Assembly (NCBI RefSeq): GCF_011074885.1
Contig: NC_054689.1
Location: 434,001 to 498,000, forward strand
From: Brettanomyces bruxellensis
Lineage: Eukaryota; Ascomycota; Pichiomycetes; Pichiales; Pichiaceae
Direction of reading: 5' to 3'
Length of the DNA: 64,000 nt
Positions 39,767 through 48,933 of this stretch are shown here, in pieces (position 1 is the stretch's first letter; each line of letters starts with the position of its first letter). The notes beneath the pieces are model-generated. The model had not been told where the DNA came from. It saw only the letters and a program-made list of their open reading frames with translations, and ran no database searches. A program made the position numbers and the translations under genes.

Positions 39767-40327
39767 ATGTCTCTTCCGGATACTAGAACACTTCCCAACA
39801 TCATAATTACAGGCACACCTGGATGCGGAAAAACTTCACATGCGGAGCAGCTGGCAGAGCAGCATCTGGAGATGACGCACATTAACGTCAGCGTGTTCGC
39901 AAAAGAAAATGGTTGCATAGAAGGATGGGATAGCGAAAGAGATACTTCGATTGTTGATGAAGACAAATTATTGGACAAACTTGAGCCCTTAGCCGACAAA
40001 GGAGGGCTTATAATTGATTGGCATTGCTGTGATATCTTTCCTGAACGCTGGATTGATCTTGTTGTGGTTCTTAGATGTAATAATACCGTTTTGTATGACC
40101 GTTTGGAGAAAAGAGGCTACAAAGAGAGTAAAGTGCGGGAAAACGTCGAGTGCGAAATAATGCAGGTTCTTGTGTCGGATGCCAAGAATAGTTATGACCC
40201 AAAGATTGTTGTGGAGCTTTCTAGTGAGGATGTTGACACGTTAGATCAGAATGTTGAAAGAATTAGCGGATGGCTTGATAACTGGAAAGCAGGTCATCCT
40301 GAAGGTGAATCGAACCGCTTACCATAA
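39767..40327 (+). CDS. FAP7: Fap7/AK6 nuclear adenylate kinase-like ATPase (40S maturation)
   Basis: The protein has 186 residues. The Walker A loop is GTPGCGKT at 16-23. The family block IIDWHCCDIFPERWIDLVVVLR is present near residues 84-105. C-terminal segments KVRENVECEIMQVL and the acidic ending are also typical of human AK6 (CINAP). Fap7 binds Rps14 and drives the final cleavage of 20S pre-rRNA in 40S assembly. I chose the ATG at 39767 because family members begin a few residues before the P-loop. An in-frame upstream start at 39584 would add 61 unconserved residues. Confidence 0.93.
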   Translation: MSLPDTRTLPNIIITGTPGCGKTSHAEQLAEQHLEMTHINVSVFAKENGCIEGWDSERDTSIVDEDKLLDKLEPLADKGGLIIDWHCCDIFPERWIDLVVVLRCNNTVLYDRLEKRGYKESKVRENVECEIMQVLVSDAKNSYDPKIVVELSSEDVDTLDQNVERISGWLDNWKAGHPEGESNRLP

Positions 40328-40506
40328 TTTTATGATAAAGAACTCGGATTGAGAATACAAACCAGTCTACGTTTTTTGCCAGAGTCAACAAGAAATCATT
40401 AATTGGGTAAATATATAGATATGTATATATATTTATGTATGTATGTACATGTGCATGAAGAAAAAAGCAGTGATAAATAACAACATAGAGAATGCAATGC
40501 TTATGA

Positions 40507-40824
40507 TCATTTACCGATCTTAATCTTAAGTGCACGTTGGGCTTTTCTTCTCTTTCTAAGTTTGTGCTTCTTCATTTTAAGTCGTCTTTTTCTGAGCACA
40601 GATGTAAATATCATTGATGATGATGGTTTGCTTGCTGAATTACGGTAATTTTGCATATCCTCTAAGGCCTCTGACCTAAATACATCACTTATAGAACCAC
40701 CCAGCAAGTCGTGTAGGTCATTTATGTGAATTCTTATTATATTTTTTGTAACAGGTGAAGCCCGGAAGGTAGAAGCGAATCGCCTTGAAACTGAGGATCC
40801 AACCAGCTTAAATGCACTGAACAT
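40507..40824 (-). CDS. COX24: Mitochondrial small ribosomal subunit protein mS38 (Cox24)
   Basis: The protein has 105 residues. The C-terminal block SVLRKRRLKMKKHKLRKRRK is the signature of the Cox24/AURKAIP1 (DUF1713) family. The N-terminus is basic and Ser/Phe-rich (MFSAFKLVGSSVSRRFASTF), fitting a mitochondrial presequence. Family members are structural proteins of the mitochondrial ribosome, and yeast mutants fail to make Cox1. Its 3' end converges with FAP7, 180 bp away. Confidence 0.92.
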   Translation of the reverse strand: MFSAFKLVGSSVSRRFASTFRASPVTKNIIRIHINDLHDLLGGSISDVFRSEALEDMQNYRNSASKPSSSMIFTSVLRKRRLKMKKHKLRKRRKAQRALKIKIGK

Positions 40825-41303
40825 GCTTTTGATACTTATGGCTAGTACTGTACTCTTGTATTTTATGCTTTGTAAGCTTAGTTTATTTAATCCTTTCGTA
40901 TGTACACACCCTGATCTGTGAAGAAACGCAAAGAAAAAAAAAATAATAGAGAAAATACCTCTGGCCAGGAAAAATCGCAGTTGAAGAGGTTGAGAAATTG
41001 CTGATGAAAAATCCGTCTCAAATGGCGTCGATCGACTTACCCTTTCTCACTAGCCACACCATTACTACTACTGCACAGAGCCAAAAGGTACAGTCTTCAG
41101 AGTAAGATACAGCATTACTAAACCATTAAAATGTTTTATTTACATGCCTCCATCCAAAATATGTGTTCCCAATAATTATAAGCGAATAAGCCAAAAGAAA
41201 ATAAAAATATGAAAATATGAAAATATGAAAATATGAAAAAGACAATCCCGATAACACCAAACAAAAAAGATACCAAAGCGACCAGCACCTCATAATTCAT
41301 TTA
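40825..41303. other. Intergenic region upstream of COX24
   Basis: It contains an 8-nt unit (GAAAATAT) repeated about four times near 41211-41242, close to the end of the neighbouring gene. Nothing else is evident. Confidence 0.4.
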
Positions 41304-41918
41304 TCACCAATCACCACCACATGCTTGCGAGTCTCCCGGGAAATAAGTATCTTCCTCAGCCTCCATATTCTTTTCCGAAATTATTGCTGACCGTTCACCC
41401 GATCTACAATGTGTATCATCTGTCTTTCGTAAGTTGTATCTGCCGAAAACCCTTGGTGAAACATTCTTTGAGCGTCTTTCTTCAATATCTTCCTCTTCCT
41501 CATCCGAGTCTATTATGATATCGATAACTTTCACAGGTTCTGGTGTTGATTCGACTGAACTTGGTGTCAAGCCTGCCCTTCGTTGCTGAAATGACGTGGC
41601 AAAAAGGTCTTGATTCCATATGAAGCCTTGTGATTTGGTCAAGTTGATTGAATAAGAAGGAATGCGAGAGAATTCCGGCCCACAGTTCCGATCTGAATAT
41701 GAACTGTATGAGGAAAGCTCATACGACTGGAAATTATCATCCTCCAGCATTGATTTTGAGAGAAACGACTTTCGTATAGCGTATGGGGAGTCGGCAGTGT
41801 TAAATGAAGATTTCCTTCTTTTCCTCTGAATTGTAACTGGATGCGTGTTTGCTGAAGATATTCCAGTCTTCTGCAAAGATGCACACTCCTCTGAATTCTT
41901 CCAAAACTGCTCAGACAT
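41304..41918 (-). CDS. Unrecognised acidic nuclear-type protein with a SUMO-interaction-like motif
   Basis: I do not recognise this 204-residue protein. It has a basic cluster QRKRRKSS at 31-38 that could be a nuclear import signal, and Ser-rich stretches at 68-76. A conserved-looking patch GFIWNQDLFA lies at 98-107. VIDIIIDSDEEEE at 131-143 is an aliphatic core followed by acidic residues, the form of a SUMO-interaction motif. RVFGRYNLRK is at 156-165. No transmembrane segment or catalytic motif is seen. The frame is uninterrupted, with a normal codon mix, and the ATG at 41918 is the first in frame after a stop. Upstream there is a TACTAAC box at 42044-42050, so a 5'-UTR intron is possible. 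ACGCGCGAAA lies at 42311-42320, about 395 bp upstream. Confidence 0.65.
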   Translation of the reverse strand: MSEQFWKNSEECASLQKTGISSANTHPVTIQRKRRKSSFNTADSPYAIRKSFLSKSMLEDDNFQSYELSSYSSYSDRNCGPEFSRIPSYSINLTKSQGFIWNQDLFATSFQQRRAGLTPSSVESTPEPVKVIDIIIDSDEEEEDIEERRSKNVSPRVFGRYNLRKTDDTHCRSGERSAIISEKNMEAEEDTYFPGDSQACGGDW

Positions 41919-42897
41919 TTCTGATTTCTCTCTCTCGATCGTAGATGTGTCTTTTATTGATGACCAGCCTTCTTGGAATATGGTAATACAAATAACCGGA
42001 AAGGAATCCTAGCCAGAAGCTAATATTCCCTGATTCTCCTTTAGTTAGTATGTGGTTGCTTAATGCTAAAATCTGAGAATAAAAGAAAATTGTTGATAAG
42101 GGGAAGAGAGAAAGAAAAACTAAGCAAAACCAGAAGAAACTCAGCAAATACATCAGAGATATTAGGTAATATTTATATCTGATGGGAACAAATACCTGGG
42201 AGGTGATGGCACTACCGGGTATGTGGCAGACAACAATAGAAAATCGGGCTGTGGTGCGTGTGTGGAGCGATCTCTCTTGCTGGTATGCGGAACAATGGAT
42301 AAATGAGTCAACGCGCGAAAAGTGCAAGACCAAAACATAGGAGAAAAATTAGTAAGTTAGGAAAAAATTAATTAGTTAGTTAAAATTAGATTAAAGCTGG
42401 AGAATGACGTTACGTTATCTACTCCAAAAATTTTGTTGCTCTTATCAGTAAATCGGGGAGGATAGAAAACTACCAGAATAATGGGAGCGGAACCAATTTA
42501 ATAATGGTACAGTAAACATGTGCAGTCCCGATATCAGGCGGAATATTTGAGGTAAGTATGGGAGTGGTGTTTGATACTAACATAGTGTGCATTGAAATGC
42601 CGGAAACAAGTATAGAATGGAAGAAAGGATAAATGTCAAAGGATAGATGCCAAAGGATAGATGCCAAAGGATAAATGCCAAAGGATAAATGCCAAAAGAT
42701 AAATGCCAAATGGTAATTAATAGCTGAAAATGTCTCCAGACAAGGGACTGAATTTGGACTAAACAGCATCCTCGTTTCAATTCCGAATACGCATGCACTA
42801 AAGCCAGCATTTCTTATAAAACTGTATTAATTATTCGTACAGAAAGTGTAAAAAAACTCAACAATCAGATATATCCCAGATCTAAGCGCACTTCCCA
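41919..42897. promoter_or_regulatory. Region between the unknown gene and NOP56
   Basis: It holds the promoter of the minus-strand unknown gene and the 3' flank of NOP56. Contents: a TACTAAC box on the minus strand at 42044-42050 with AG at 42030-42031; ACGCGCGAAA at 42311-42320; and a 14-nt tandem repeat at 42627-42710. An uninterrupted minus-strand frame at 41911-42333 encodes a hydrophobic segment, but I do not call it a gene. Confidence 0.5.
42627..42710. repeat. 6 x 14-nt minisatellite
   Basis: Six tandem copies of GGATAGATGCCAAA or GGATAAATGCCAAA with one or two changes each. The array starts about 190 bp beyond the NOP56 stop codon. The unit length is not a multiple of three, so it is unlikely to be coding. 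Confidence 0.93.
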
Positions 42898-44429
42898 TCA
42901 ATGTTTCGACTTCTTGCTCTTGTGCTCCTCATCGTCCTCAGACTTTCTCTTCTTACTCTTGTGCTTGTGCTTCTTGTCCTTGTGCTTGTGCTTTTTGTCT
43001 TTCTTGTCCTTCTTCTCTTTTTTCTCCTTCTTCTCTTCTTTCTTCTCCTCATCATCCTTTTCAACACTCACACTCTTTCCAATCTCCTCCTCAACCTCCT
43101 CTGCTGTAGGCTTGACAGCATCAGCACCGCCCAGCTCCATGGCCTCTTTGACAGCATCCGCGTTCTTCATTGGAGCTTTTCCAGTCTCGTAAAACTCAAG
43201 TCTCTGCTCAACCTGCTCTTTGAGAACTTTACCGAAGGCATTAGTAGGCTGGTCGGCGAAGTTATCGATTCTGGAAGCGATGGAACACTTGTTGGCAAGA
43301 TATCTGGAGATACGACCCTTGTTCTTTGGTGCAGCACGACCGATAAATGAGGATTGGTAGATCAAACCGTACTTAGGGGTGTTTCCCTTTGTTTTCAAAG
43401 CTCGGAAAAGAGCCTTCTCGGCACCTAATATCTGAACTGTGGAAGCAGCCTGCTTGGAAAGGTTTGTGAGAGAGCCAGAGTGCGAAATCAACCTTGCACC
43501 AACAACTTCTCCTATCAACTCGGAAAGATTTGGTGCAACGACGTGCATCTTGTCGGTCAAATACTTGGAGAGCGACTCTCTGTACTCAATCATGTGCAAC
43601 GTCTTCTCTGCAAACGCACTCATGTTCTTCATATCACTCTCAGAAACATCCTGACCCATCGAAATTCTTGCTGCATCTATAATCTTCTGGGCAACAGATG
43701 CATCCTCGTCAACAAGAGCAGCCAAATCGTGGAGGCTTTCTGGTGTAAGGGAGGCCTTGTCCTTGACGAAGAGCATCACCTTGCAGAACTTCTTGTTGTC
43801 TGGCACCAGCTTTGCCAACTCTGGGAAATGCCATCCGTACCACTCTTTCACTCTCATTGCAAAAGTGTTCACATCCTTATCCAGCTGGTCCAAAGTGGCA
43901 ATAGCCTGGATGATGTGATTGTCGTTCTTCTGCACGGAAAACTTAACCTTGGCCCTCGAGTAGGCGTGTGCCAAACCCAACTCTGCCTTTTCCAAATCTC
44001 CATCTTGCAATCCCTTGAACATTTTCACTCCGTGGTACCTTATGGCCCTGATAAAGTCCTGGACGACCTCATTCCAGTAGCAGTCGATATATGGGAAGGT
44101 CGCGGTGATCGAAGGTCCCAAGTTTCTGTCTGAAATTCCCACACTTATCTTACTCTTCTTGGATCCTTTTGGGATGTTGAGCTCTATCACTGACTTTAAA
44201 TAGTCCGAAACCAATCCTTCAGTGATATCATCCATGTTCTCAAGGGCCTGTGCTGCTCCCTTGAATGGAGCAAACGAAACCAGCTCACCATCTTGGAAAA
44301 TTTCGCTAGGTCCTGCTCTGCATTCTCCACATCTTTTTGTCTTGCTCCAATATCATCTTGCTGCAGTTTCACCTTGAAGATACCATATCCGGTAGGCTCC
44401 TCGTACAAAATATAGTCAAGTCCCGCCAT
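42898..44429 (-). CDS. NOP56: Nop56 box C/D snoRNP core protein, with a one-base frame break
   Basis: The N-terminus from the ATG at 44429 (MAGLDYILYEEPTGYGIFK) matches Nop56, as does the rest from 44286 to 42898: ELVSFAPFKGAAQALEN, GPSITATFPYIDC, and the NOP domain with GARLISHSGSLTNLSKQ. The C-terminus is a KKE/KKD and KHKHK tail. The two parts are in different frames. The frame shifts at 44286/44287, where one base is missing between ATGGT and GAGCTG. Restoring a single base gives about 510 residues, close to yeast Nop56. Nop56 pairs with Nop58, Nop1 and Snu13 to guide 2'-O-methylation of rRNA, and it is essential in yeast. A sequencing or assembly error is therefore the likeliest cause. 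The upstream region has two RRPE-like A/T elements. Confidence 0.9.
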
Positions 44430-44801
44430 TATTGTTGTTTTCTCGAAATATACGCCTTCTTGGGAAATTGTGCAACGCTAATGTTGGTTCCTTGTCCTTT
44501 TATCTCTTTTTCTCCCTCTGTTGATATCATCTTCTTCATGTTTAATAAGTTGAAAAAAAATTTTCAGCTCTAGCTTTTTTTTCCCGCTGGTGTACGGACA
44601 AGCATACATGGGGAAAAAATTTTTATTTTTCATTTTTTATTTTTTGGGAAATTACTATTTTATGTTTTTTTTTTTTTCACCTTCATACATTACGTAAGCG
44701 GTGCCCTGATGGAAATCGATAAAGTTGACTGTTATCAGATGAAATATGCACATGTATTATTTGTGACAAGGGCTAAGTACTAAGATATATATCCCATACA
44801 A
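44430..44801. promoter_or_regulatory. NOP56 promoter region with two RRPE-like elements
   Basis: A run of eight A followed by four T at 44553-44564 (in TGAAAAAAAATTTTCA) and AAAAAATTTTT at 44614-44624 lie about 125-195 bp upstream of the NOP56 start. Both resemble the RRPE element (core AAAAATTTT) found in ribosome-biogenesis promoters. I did not see a clear PAC element. The interval also holds the PBA1 3' end. Confidence 0.5.
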
Positions 44802-45763
44802 TTACATATACAATGCACTACTTCCTGCCCGCTTCAACTCGAGTCTGGTCTTCACAGCCTGAAGGAATTTCGGAGAATTGTCCAGGTTCAAAAGTTTGTT
44901 AAGAGTAACCGCCAATAATTCTGCAGCGTCTATATTGAGCTGTTCCATGTCTAAGTTAAAGGCTCCTTCTGCATCTGTAACAAGAGTTAGGCATGGAATC
45001 TTCTCGAAGGTCGCCCTGGAAGCAAAAGAGCCACTGATACCTGTAATGGCTGTAGGAGGAGTGATTGTAGGTATTGATTTCAGACTTTGTAGTTGTGAGT
45101 CTGTAAAATTGACCATCTGCGTGTATTTATGTGAAGAAAGAAGTTTATTTAGAAGTCCATGCCCTGTAAGCTCACTTGTTGCAAGCACTATCATATTCTT
45201 TATCGTGTAAGAGTTAAGAACACTGTTTGCGAGAAGATTGTATGTGACCTTATTCTGAAAAATAGGGCATGCCAAGATGTCGATTGTCAAAGAGCTTGTA
45301 TTCAATCTGTAGATGGGAACATCCTTTGAGTCGTTTTTTAAAAGGTAACTTTGCTTTGCTTTGTACAATTGTGTATCATCATCAAATTCGTCTTCTGCTC
45401 CCTCTTCATCTTTTTGCTGGTCCTTTGTCTCCTTATACATCACCTTAACTGTTGATATTTGCCTTATTTTGTTCTTCCCGTTAAGGGCAAGCATAGAATC
45501 TGAAATTGCCTTTAGTGGTGCTGGGATCACGAGAAAATAGTCTGCACCATCATTTGGATGATTATGTGAAATTGAAATATCTGGAAGGGCAACTGGAGTT
45601 TCTTTTATGGGGCTGTCCGTTCCCTCAAGTTGTTTGCTGTCAATTATAAACCTGGGAGTGGAAAATTCTTGATATGGTTTTAGCTATAGATAGAGAAGCA
45701 TGGGAGTTCGTTCGTTAGTATCAAATCATAATGGTTGTATGAGGTATAATGATAGCTTACCAT
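44802..45763 (-). CDS. PBA1: Pba1/Poc1-like 20S proteasome assembly chaperone (spliced)
   Basis: Exon 1 is only the ATG at 45761-45763. A 77-nt intron follows, and exon 2 runs from 45683 to 44802. The product has 294 residues, starts M-LKPYQEFSTPRFIID and ends GSSALYM. Both the start and end patterns resemble yeast Pba1 (ending GLYI), and PAPLKAISDSM aligns with its MNPLFPKNL region. The rest is too divergent for me to be certain. Pba1 pairs with Pba2 to help build the proteasome alpha ring and binds it through a C-terminal HbYX-like tail; here that tail reads LYM. A shorter call beginning at 45530 would use a GTG codon and omit about 50 residues. The gene is divergent from YKE2. Confidence 0.7.
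45684..45760 (-). other. Intron of PBA1
   Basis: The donor GTAAGC comes directly after the initiator ATG. The branch box TACTAAC is at 45714-45720, and the acceptor is TATAG ending at 45684. Exon 2 is open in frame from its first base, and the splice falls in phase 0. Confidence 0.85.
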
Positions 45764-46085
45764 TTTGTTACTTGTTGTGTGTCTAAATTTTACGTCTTGT
45801 AAATTAAATAGCCTGTTTATGAATAGTGTTTGGTGTGTTCTTGGTAGCATAAAATAAAATTAGCAGTCTTGCAATACATGGCAAAAATATGTAGACGGGG
45901 AAAAAAAAAGCACTGAGAAAGTATGAGAAAGTATGAAGTGGTTAGTTATCCATACATTTTCCACTTTACCATTTTCCACCTTACTAACAGACCTATACAG
46001 ATTTTTCGTAGCATTTAATATTTTCTCCCTATAACCATATCGGTACCATTTGATACTCTCTACTATACATTTTGCAAGTGACATC
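45764..46085. promoter_or_regulatory. Divergent promoter region PBA1 / YKE2
   Basis: A 322-bp interval shared by two divergent genes. It has a plus-strand TACTAAC at 45982-45988 whose significance is doubtful. No gene is visible. Confidence 0.4.
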
Positions 46086-46451
46086 ATGTCGGCAATAGAA
46101 CAACTATCCAAGCAATATAATCAAGTCCAATCTGAATTGAACAAGCTAGTATCATCAAGACAGAAGTTGGAGACACAACTACAGGAAAACAAAATAGTCA
46201 AGGAGGAGTTTGACAAGCTTAAATCAGGAACAAAGATCTACAAGCTAATAGGGCCAGTTCTCTTGCCTCAGGATCAGGATGAAGCAAAATCAAATGTGGA
46301 AAAAAGACTCGACTTCATAAAAAGAGAGATTACAAGAGCGGAAGAAAGCATCAAAAAGGAGCAAAGCAAGTTCACACAGTCAAGAGATGCACTTGTGAAG
46401 GCCAGGACCGAAAAGATGCGAGAAAGTGCGAAGGCAATGAAAAGTAACTGA
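46086..46451 (+). CDS. YKE2: Prefoldin subunit 6 (Yke2)
   Basis: The protein has 121 residues of beta-prefoldin form: an N-terminal helix (QLSKQYNQVQSELNKLVSSR, shown to its end), the central block QKLETQLQENKIVKEEF, and a beta-hairpin around KIYKLIGPVLLPQD. The C-terminal helix is charged. The first residues and the QLQENKIV block are nearly those of yeast Yke2. Prefoldin delivers unfolded actin and tubulin to the chaperonin CCT. I chose the ATG at 46086 because it gives the family's normal start; a longer frame from 46050 begins without an ATG. Confidence 0.95.
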   Translation: MSAIEQLSKQYNQVQSELNKLVSSRQKLETQLQENKIVKEEFDKLKSGTKIYKLIGPVLLPQDQDEAKSNVEKRLDFIKREITRAEESIKKEQSKFTQSRDALVKARTEKMRESAKAMKSN

Positions 46452-46687
46452 CCGTCTTGTATATTTCGTATAATCTTAGAGATTGAATAAAATAAAGGTG
46501 ATATAAAAGTAATAGGATAGAGGTAGTGAAAGTGAGCAATGTTGGAACTAGGAATATCTAAAGATGGTAAAATCTAAAAAGGCTAAATCAGGCATCATAT
46601 CATGGCACATAACCACAATGCAGTACATAAGTGGCAGATAAATAGAAGTTATGAATATTGAAGTGAAGGATAATCGTGTAAAAAATA

Positions 46688-47461
46688 TCAGCCTCTGACA
46701 AGCTGGCTTCTGATCAAGTTGAGGGTGCTGATTCCATTAAAAAGAACCCACTCCTCAAACGAATTGTAGGCCTTTCCCAACTTGAAGACCTCGTTCAATC
46801 TGTCAGTGGCAAACTGAAGTGTGTCTTGGTAGTTTTTAGATTTATCTGCAAGCATAAAAAGCTCGGATTGCACAAAAGTACCAGCAACAGCAAATCTCTT
46901 AGAGTACCAGGCAAAATCAGTAGATTTGTCACCGGCATAATATGAGAGATCATCCGCAAGGTTGTGAAGTTCTTTTAAGGACTCTGGAATGTTCGTTGGA
47001 AGAATCATTCTCCCAAGTGCCTGGTGGTAATTGTTGATGATTGGCTTATTTAAAAGTAGTCTTTTCCCCATCAAGAATTTAAGTCTCTCGCCCTCGTCAA
47101 AAATCTTTGAGGCCTGCACTTTGTTCTCTTCGATCATCTGCTGACGGGCATATTTCAAATGATAAAGTGCCAATTCCATTGCTGTATCTTTTGAAGCTGT
47201 AGTAAAGTTGAATATTGCACCCAAGGAACTTGGATTGACCCCAACTGCCTCGGCTCCTTTCTTCACGGCAAGATCTGTAAATCCTTCCTGTGGGACAAAC
47301 TCCTTGTATGCCTTGTCAAGAATTTTGTTTTCAATTGTGCAAGGATCGGCAATTGGTGGTTCAACATGATAAAATGAGTGGTAACATCTTATTCCATTGA
47401 GACTAGGCAATAATGCCGCAAATCTGGTCCTGACTGGTAGGAGAAGTTTTAATAAAGACAT
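46688..47461 (-). CDS. COQ9: Coq9 ubiquinone biosynthesis protein
   Basis: The protein has 257 residues. The N-terminus (MSLLKLLLPVRTRFAALLPSL) is a plausible mitochondrial targeting sequence. The body has the Coq9 pattern: FVPQEGFTDLAVKKGAEAVGV, then AMELALYHLKYAR, and a C-terminal helical part with DFAWYSKRFAVAGTFVQSELF. Coq9 is a lipid-binding partner of Coq7 in the matrix-side coenzyme Q synthome. I take the ATG at 47461; eight further codons upstream begin without an ATG. It converges on YKE2 and is divergent from IPA1. Confidence 0.88.
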   Translation of the reverse strand: MSLLKLLLPVRTRFAALLPSLNGIRCYHSFYHVEPPIADPCTIENKILDKAYKEFVPQEGFTDLAVKKGAEAVGVNPSSLGAIFNFTTASKDTAMELALYHLKYARQQMIEENKVQASKIFDEGERLKFLMGKRLLLNKPIINNYHQALGRMILPTNIPESLKELHNLADDLSYYAGDKSTDFAWYSKRFAVAGTFVQSELFMLADKSKNYQDTLQFATDRLNEVFKLGKAYNSFEEWVLFNGISTLNLIRSQLVRG

Positions 47462-47793
47462 GATTGTTGACCTGTTGTGGTTCAAAAATCAATGAGCGTT
47501 TTTCGGTGAGGTTGAGGTGTGCTTTATGAAAGCTTAACCAACACAATTAAATAGTATTTCTTAATAAAAAGGGCTATCGTGGTTTCACCCCATGTTTTTT
47601 ATCTCGTTATTTGACAATTTTTTTTTTTTTTTTTTTTTTTTTCACTCACTCTAAACAATCATCGCATCTCTCGATCTTATCACCGATACATCAATGCTTT
47701 AGCAGACTGCATTAAATTTTAAATTCAGGAGACCTGAAAGACTCTCAACTCATACTACAGTATAAGAGTTATTTCCTAATACGATAGTCGTTG
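47462..47793. promoter_or_regulatory. Divergent promoter region COQ9 / IPA1
   Basis: A 332-bp shared promoter containing a run of 25 T at 47618-47642, about in the middle. Confidence 0.5.
47618..47642 (+). repeat. T25 tract in a divergent promoter
   Basis: A homopolymer of 25 T between COQ9 and IPA1. Tracts of this kind keep nucleosomes off yeast promoters. The exact length may be uncertain in the assembly. Confidence 0.8.
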
Positions 47794-48933
47794 ATGACTA
47801 ACCCGTTTTTTGCCGAGTTCCTTCCGAGGTTAAAAACTGTGTCTGTATGTGTGGAATATCCATCAGATGAGATCACAAGTCTACAAACAGACAAGAACGG
47901 TGCGAACGTTGTTCTAAAAAGAAGAAATCAGGCAGATCTTTTGTTTCGTCTTCCGGTGCGATCGATTTCCTCGTTTGAAATTGATGTTAAAAGCGTTTCT
48001 AAGGACGGTTATATGGCGTTTAAGCTTCCAGTCTGTCCAAATGACAGTATTGTTGAAAGTGCCGAAAGGAGCCGAACCTTGGATTCTCTAACGACAAAAG
48101 ATGCATTTTTGTGGTCTGCAAAGGAGTTGCGAGCTGTGAAAAGCGAAATTTCCGAGGAAAATACCAGTCAAATTGGTTTTCTGTGTGCCAAGTGCAAAGA
48201 GCTTCTCATACCGTTTAGTCGAGTAAGGAGAATAGATGCCATGCCATCTGAGTTTTGGTCCGAAATGATGGAATTCTGGCATTGTGAGCGACCAGAGACC
48301 GGTGGCCCCAATTCATATGAGACCGTTCGTGAGCGATTTGGGTCGTTTCATCCACGAAAATGTTCGTTGATTGTGGGTTCATACTATTTGGTGCTGAATG
48401 CAGGGGATTTTCACATACTGCCGGGTGCAAATGGTGGAAAATACGAGTGCCCGTTTTGTCACACTTCACTAGAGTCTTCGCTGGACTCTTCCGGCAATGA
48501 CAGGTTCCCAAAGTGGAATTTTCTGCTTCAAAATGGAAAACTTGAGGATGCAATGTTGTTTCCTCCTTACCTATACCCATTTTCGGTCTTGATGGACAAC
48601 ATCAGCTCGAGTGCAATCCGTTTTTTTGATGTACACTTACGGAACTCGGATACTTCTATTGTTGTCTGGTGTTTCAACTTTGGTTTGGATGTTACGTCGG
48701 CCCAGAATGCCAGAATTATGCACAACTGCCTCAAGATTTTCTACCAGGACGCAAAAGCTGCCATCGATGCTTTCAAAGGGAACACGAATCATACACAGTA
48801 CACTACGGTTGAGTTTGAGCAGGATGCATACGATAGCTTATATAAGCAGCTCGCAAACTCAAACTCAAGCCTACCAAAGGCTCAACAGACATTTAAAGAC
48901 TGGAAGGTTGCATATTTGCCAGAAAGATGGTAG
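47794..48933 (+). CDS. IPA1: Ipa1/UBE3D-like protein (mRNA 3'-end processing; E2-binding family)
   Basis: The protein has 379 residues from the ATG at 47794; the frame extends one codon upstream to a TTG. It shows the HECT-like E2-binding (UBE3D) family pattern: a CxxC pair (FLCAKCKELL), then FSRVRRIDAMPSEFWSEMMEFWHCE, and a second CxxC (YECPFCHTSL). These cysteines could bind zinc. Yeast Ipa1 is needed for pre-mRNA cleavage and polyadenylation and for stability of the endonuclease Ysh1. The C-terminus (KVAYLPERW) is intact. It converges on PPX1. Confidence 0.85.
   Translation: MTNPFFAEFLPRLKTVSVCVEYPSDEITSLQTDKNGANVVLKRRNQADLLFRLPVRSISSFEIDVKSVSKDGYMAFKLPVCPNDSIVESAERSRTLDSLTTKDAFLWSAKELRAVKSEISEENTSQIGFLCAKCKELLIPFSRVRRIDAMPSEFWSEMMEFWHCERPETGGPNSYETVRERFGSFHPRKCSLIVGSYYLVLNAGDFHILPGANGGKYECPFCHTSLESSLDSSGNDRFPKWNFLLQNGKLEDAMLFPPYLYPFSVLMDNISSSAIRFFDVHLRNSDTSIVVWCFNFGLDVTSAQNARIMHNCLKIFYQDAKAAIDAFKGNTNHTQYTTVEFEQDAYDSLYKQLANSNSSLPKAQQTFKDWKVAYLPERW

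Noticed and set aside
41911..42333. Minus-strand frame of 140 codons with a hydrophobic segment
   Set aside because: It reads through a likely branch box and acceptor, overlaps the next start codon and has no recognised family. It may be an intron or UTR; kept only as a finding.
44196..44429. Separate 77-residue gene
   Set aside because: It is the N-terminus of NOP56 read past the missing base, not an independent gene.
45982..45988. TACTAAC upstream of YKE2
   Set aside because: YKE2 has a complete family start at 46086 and no good donor was found; a 5'-UTR intron cannot be excluded.
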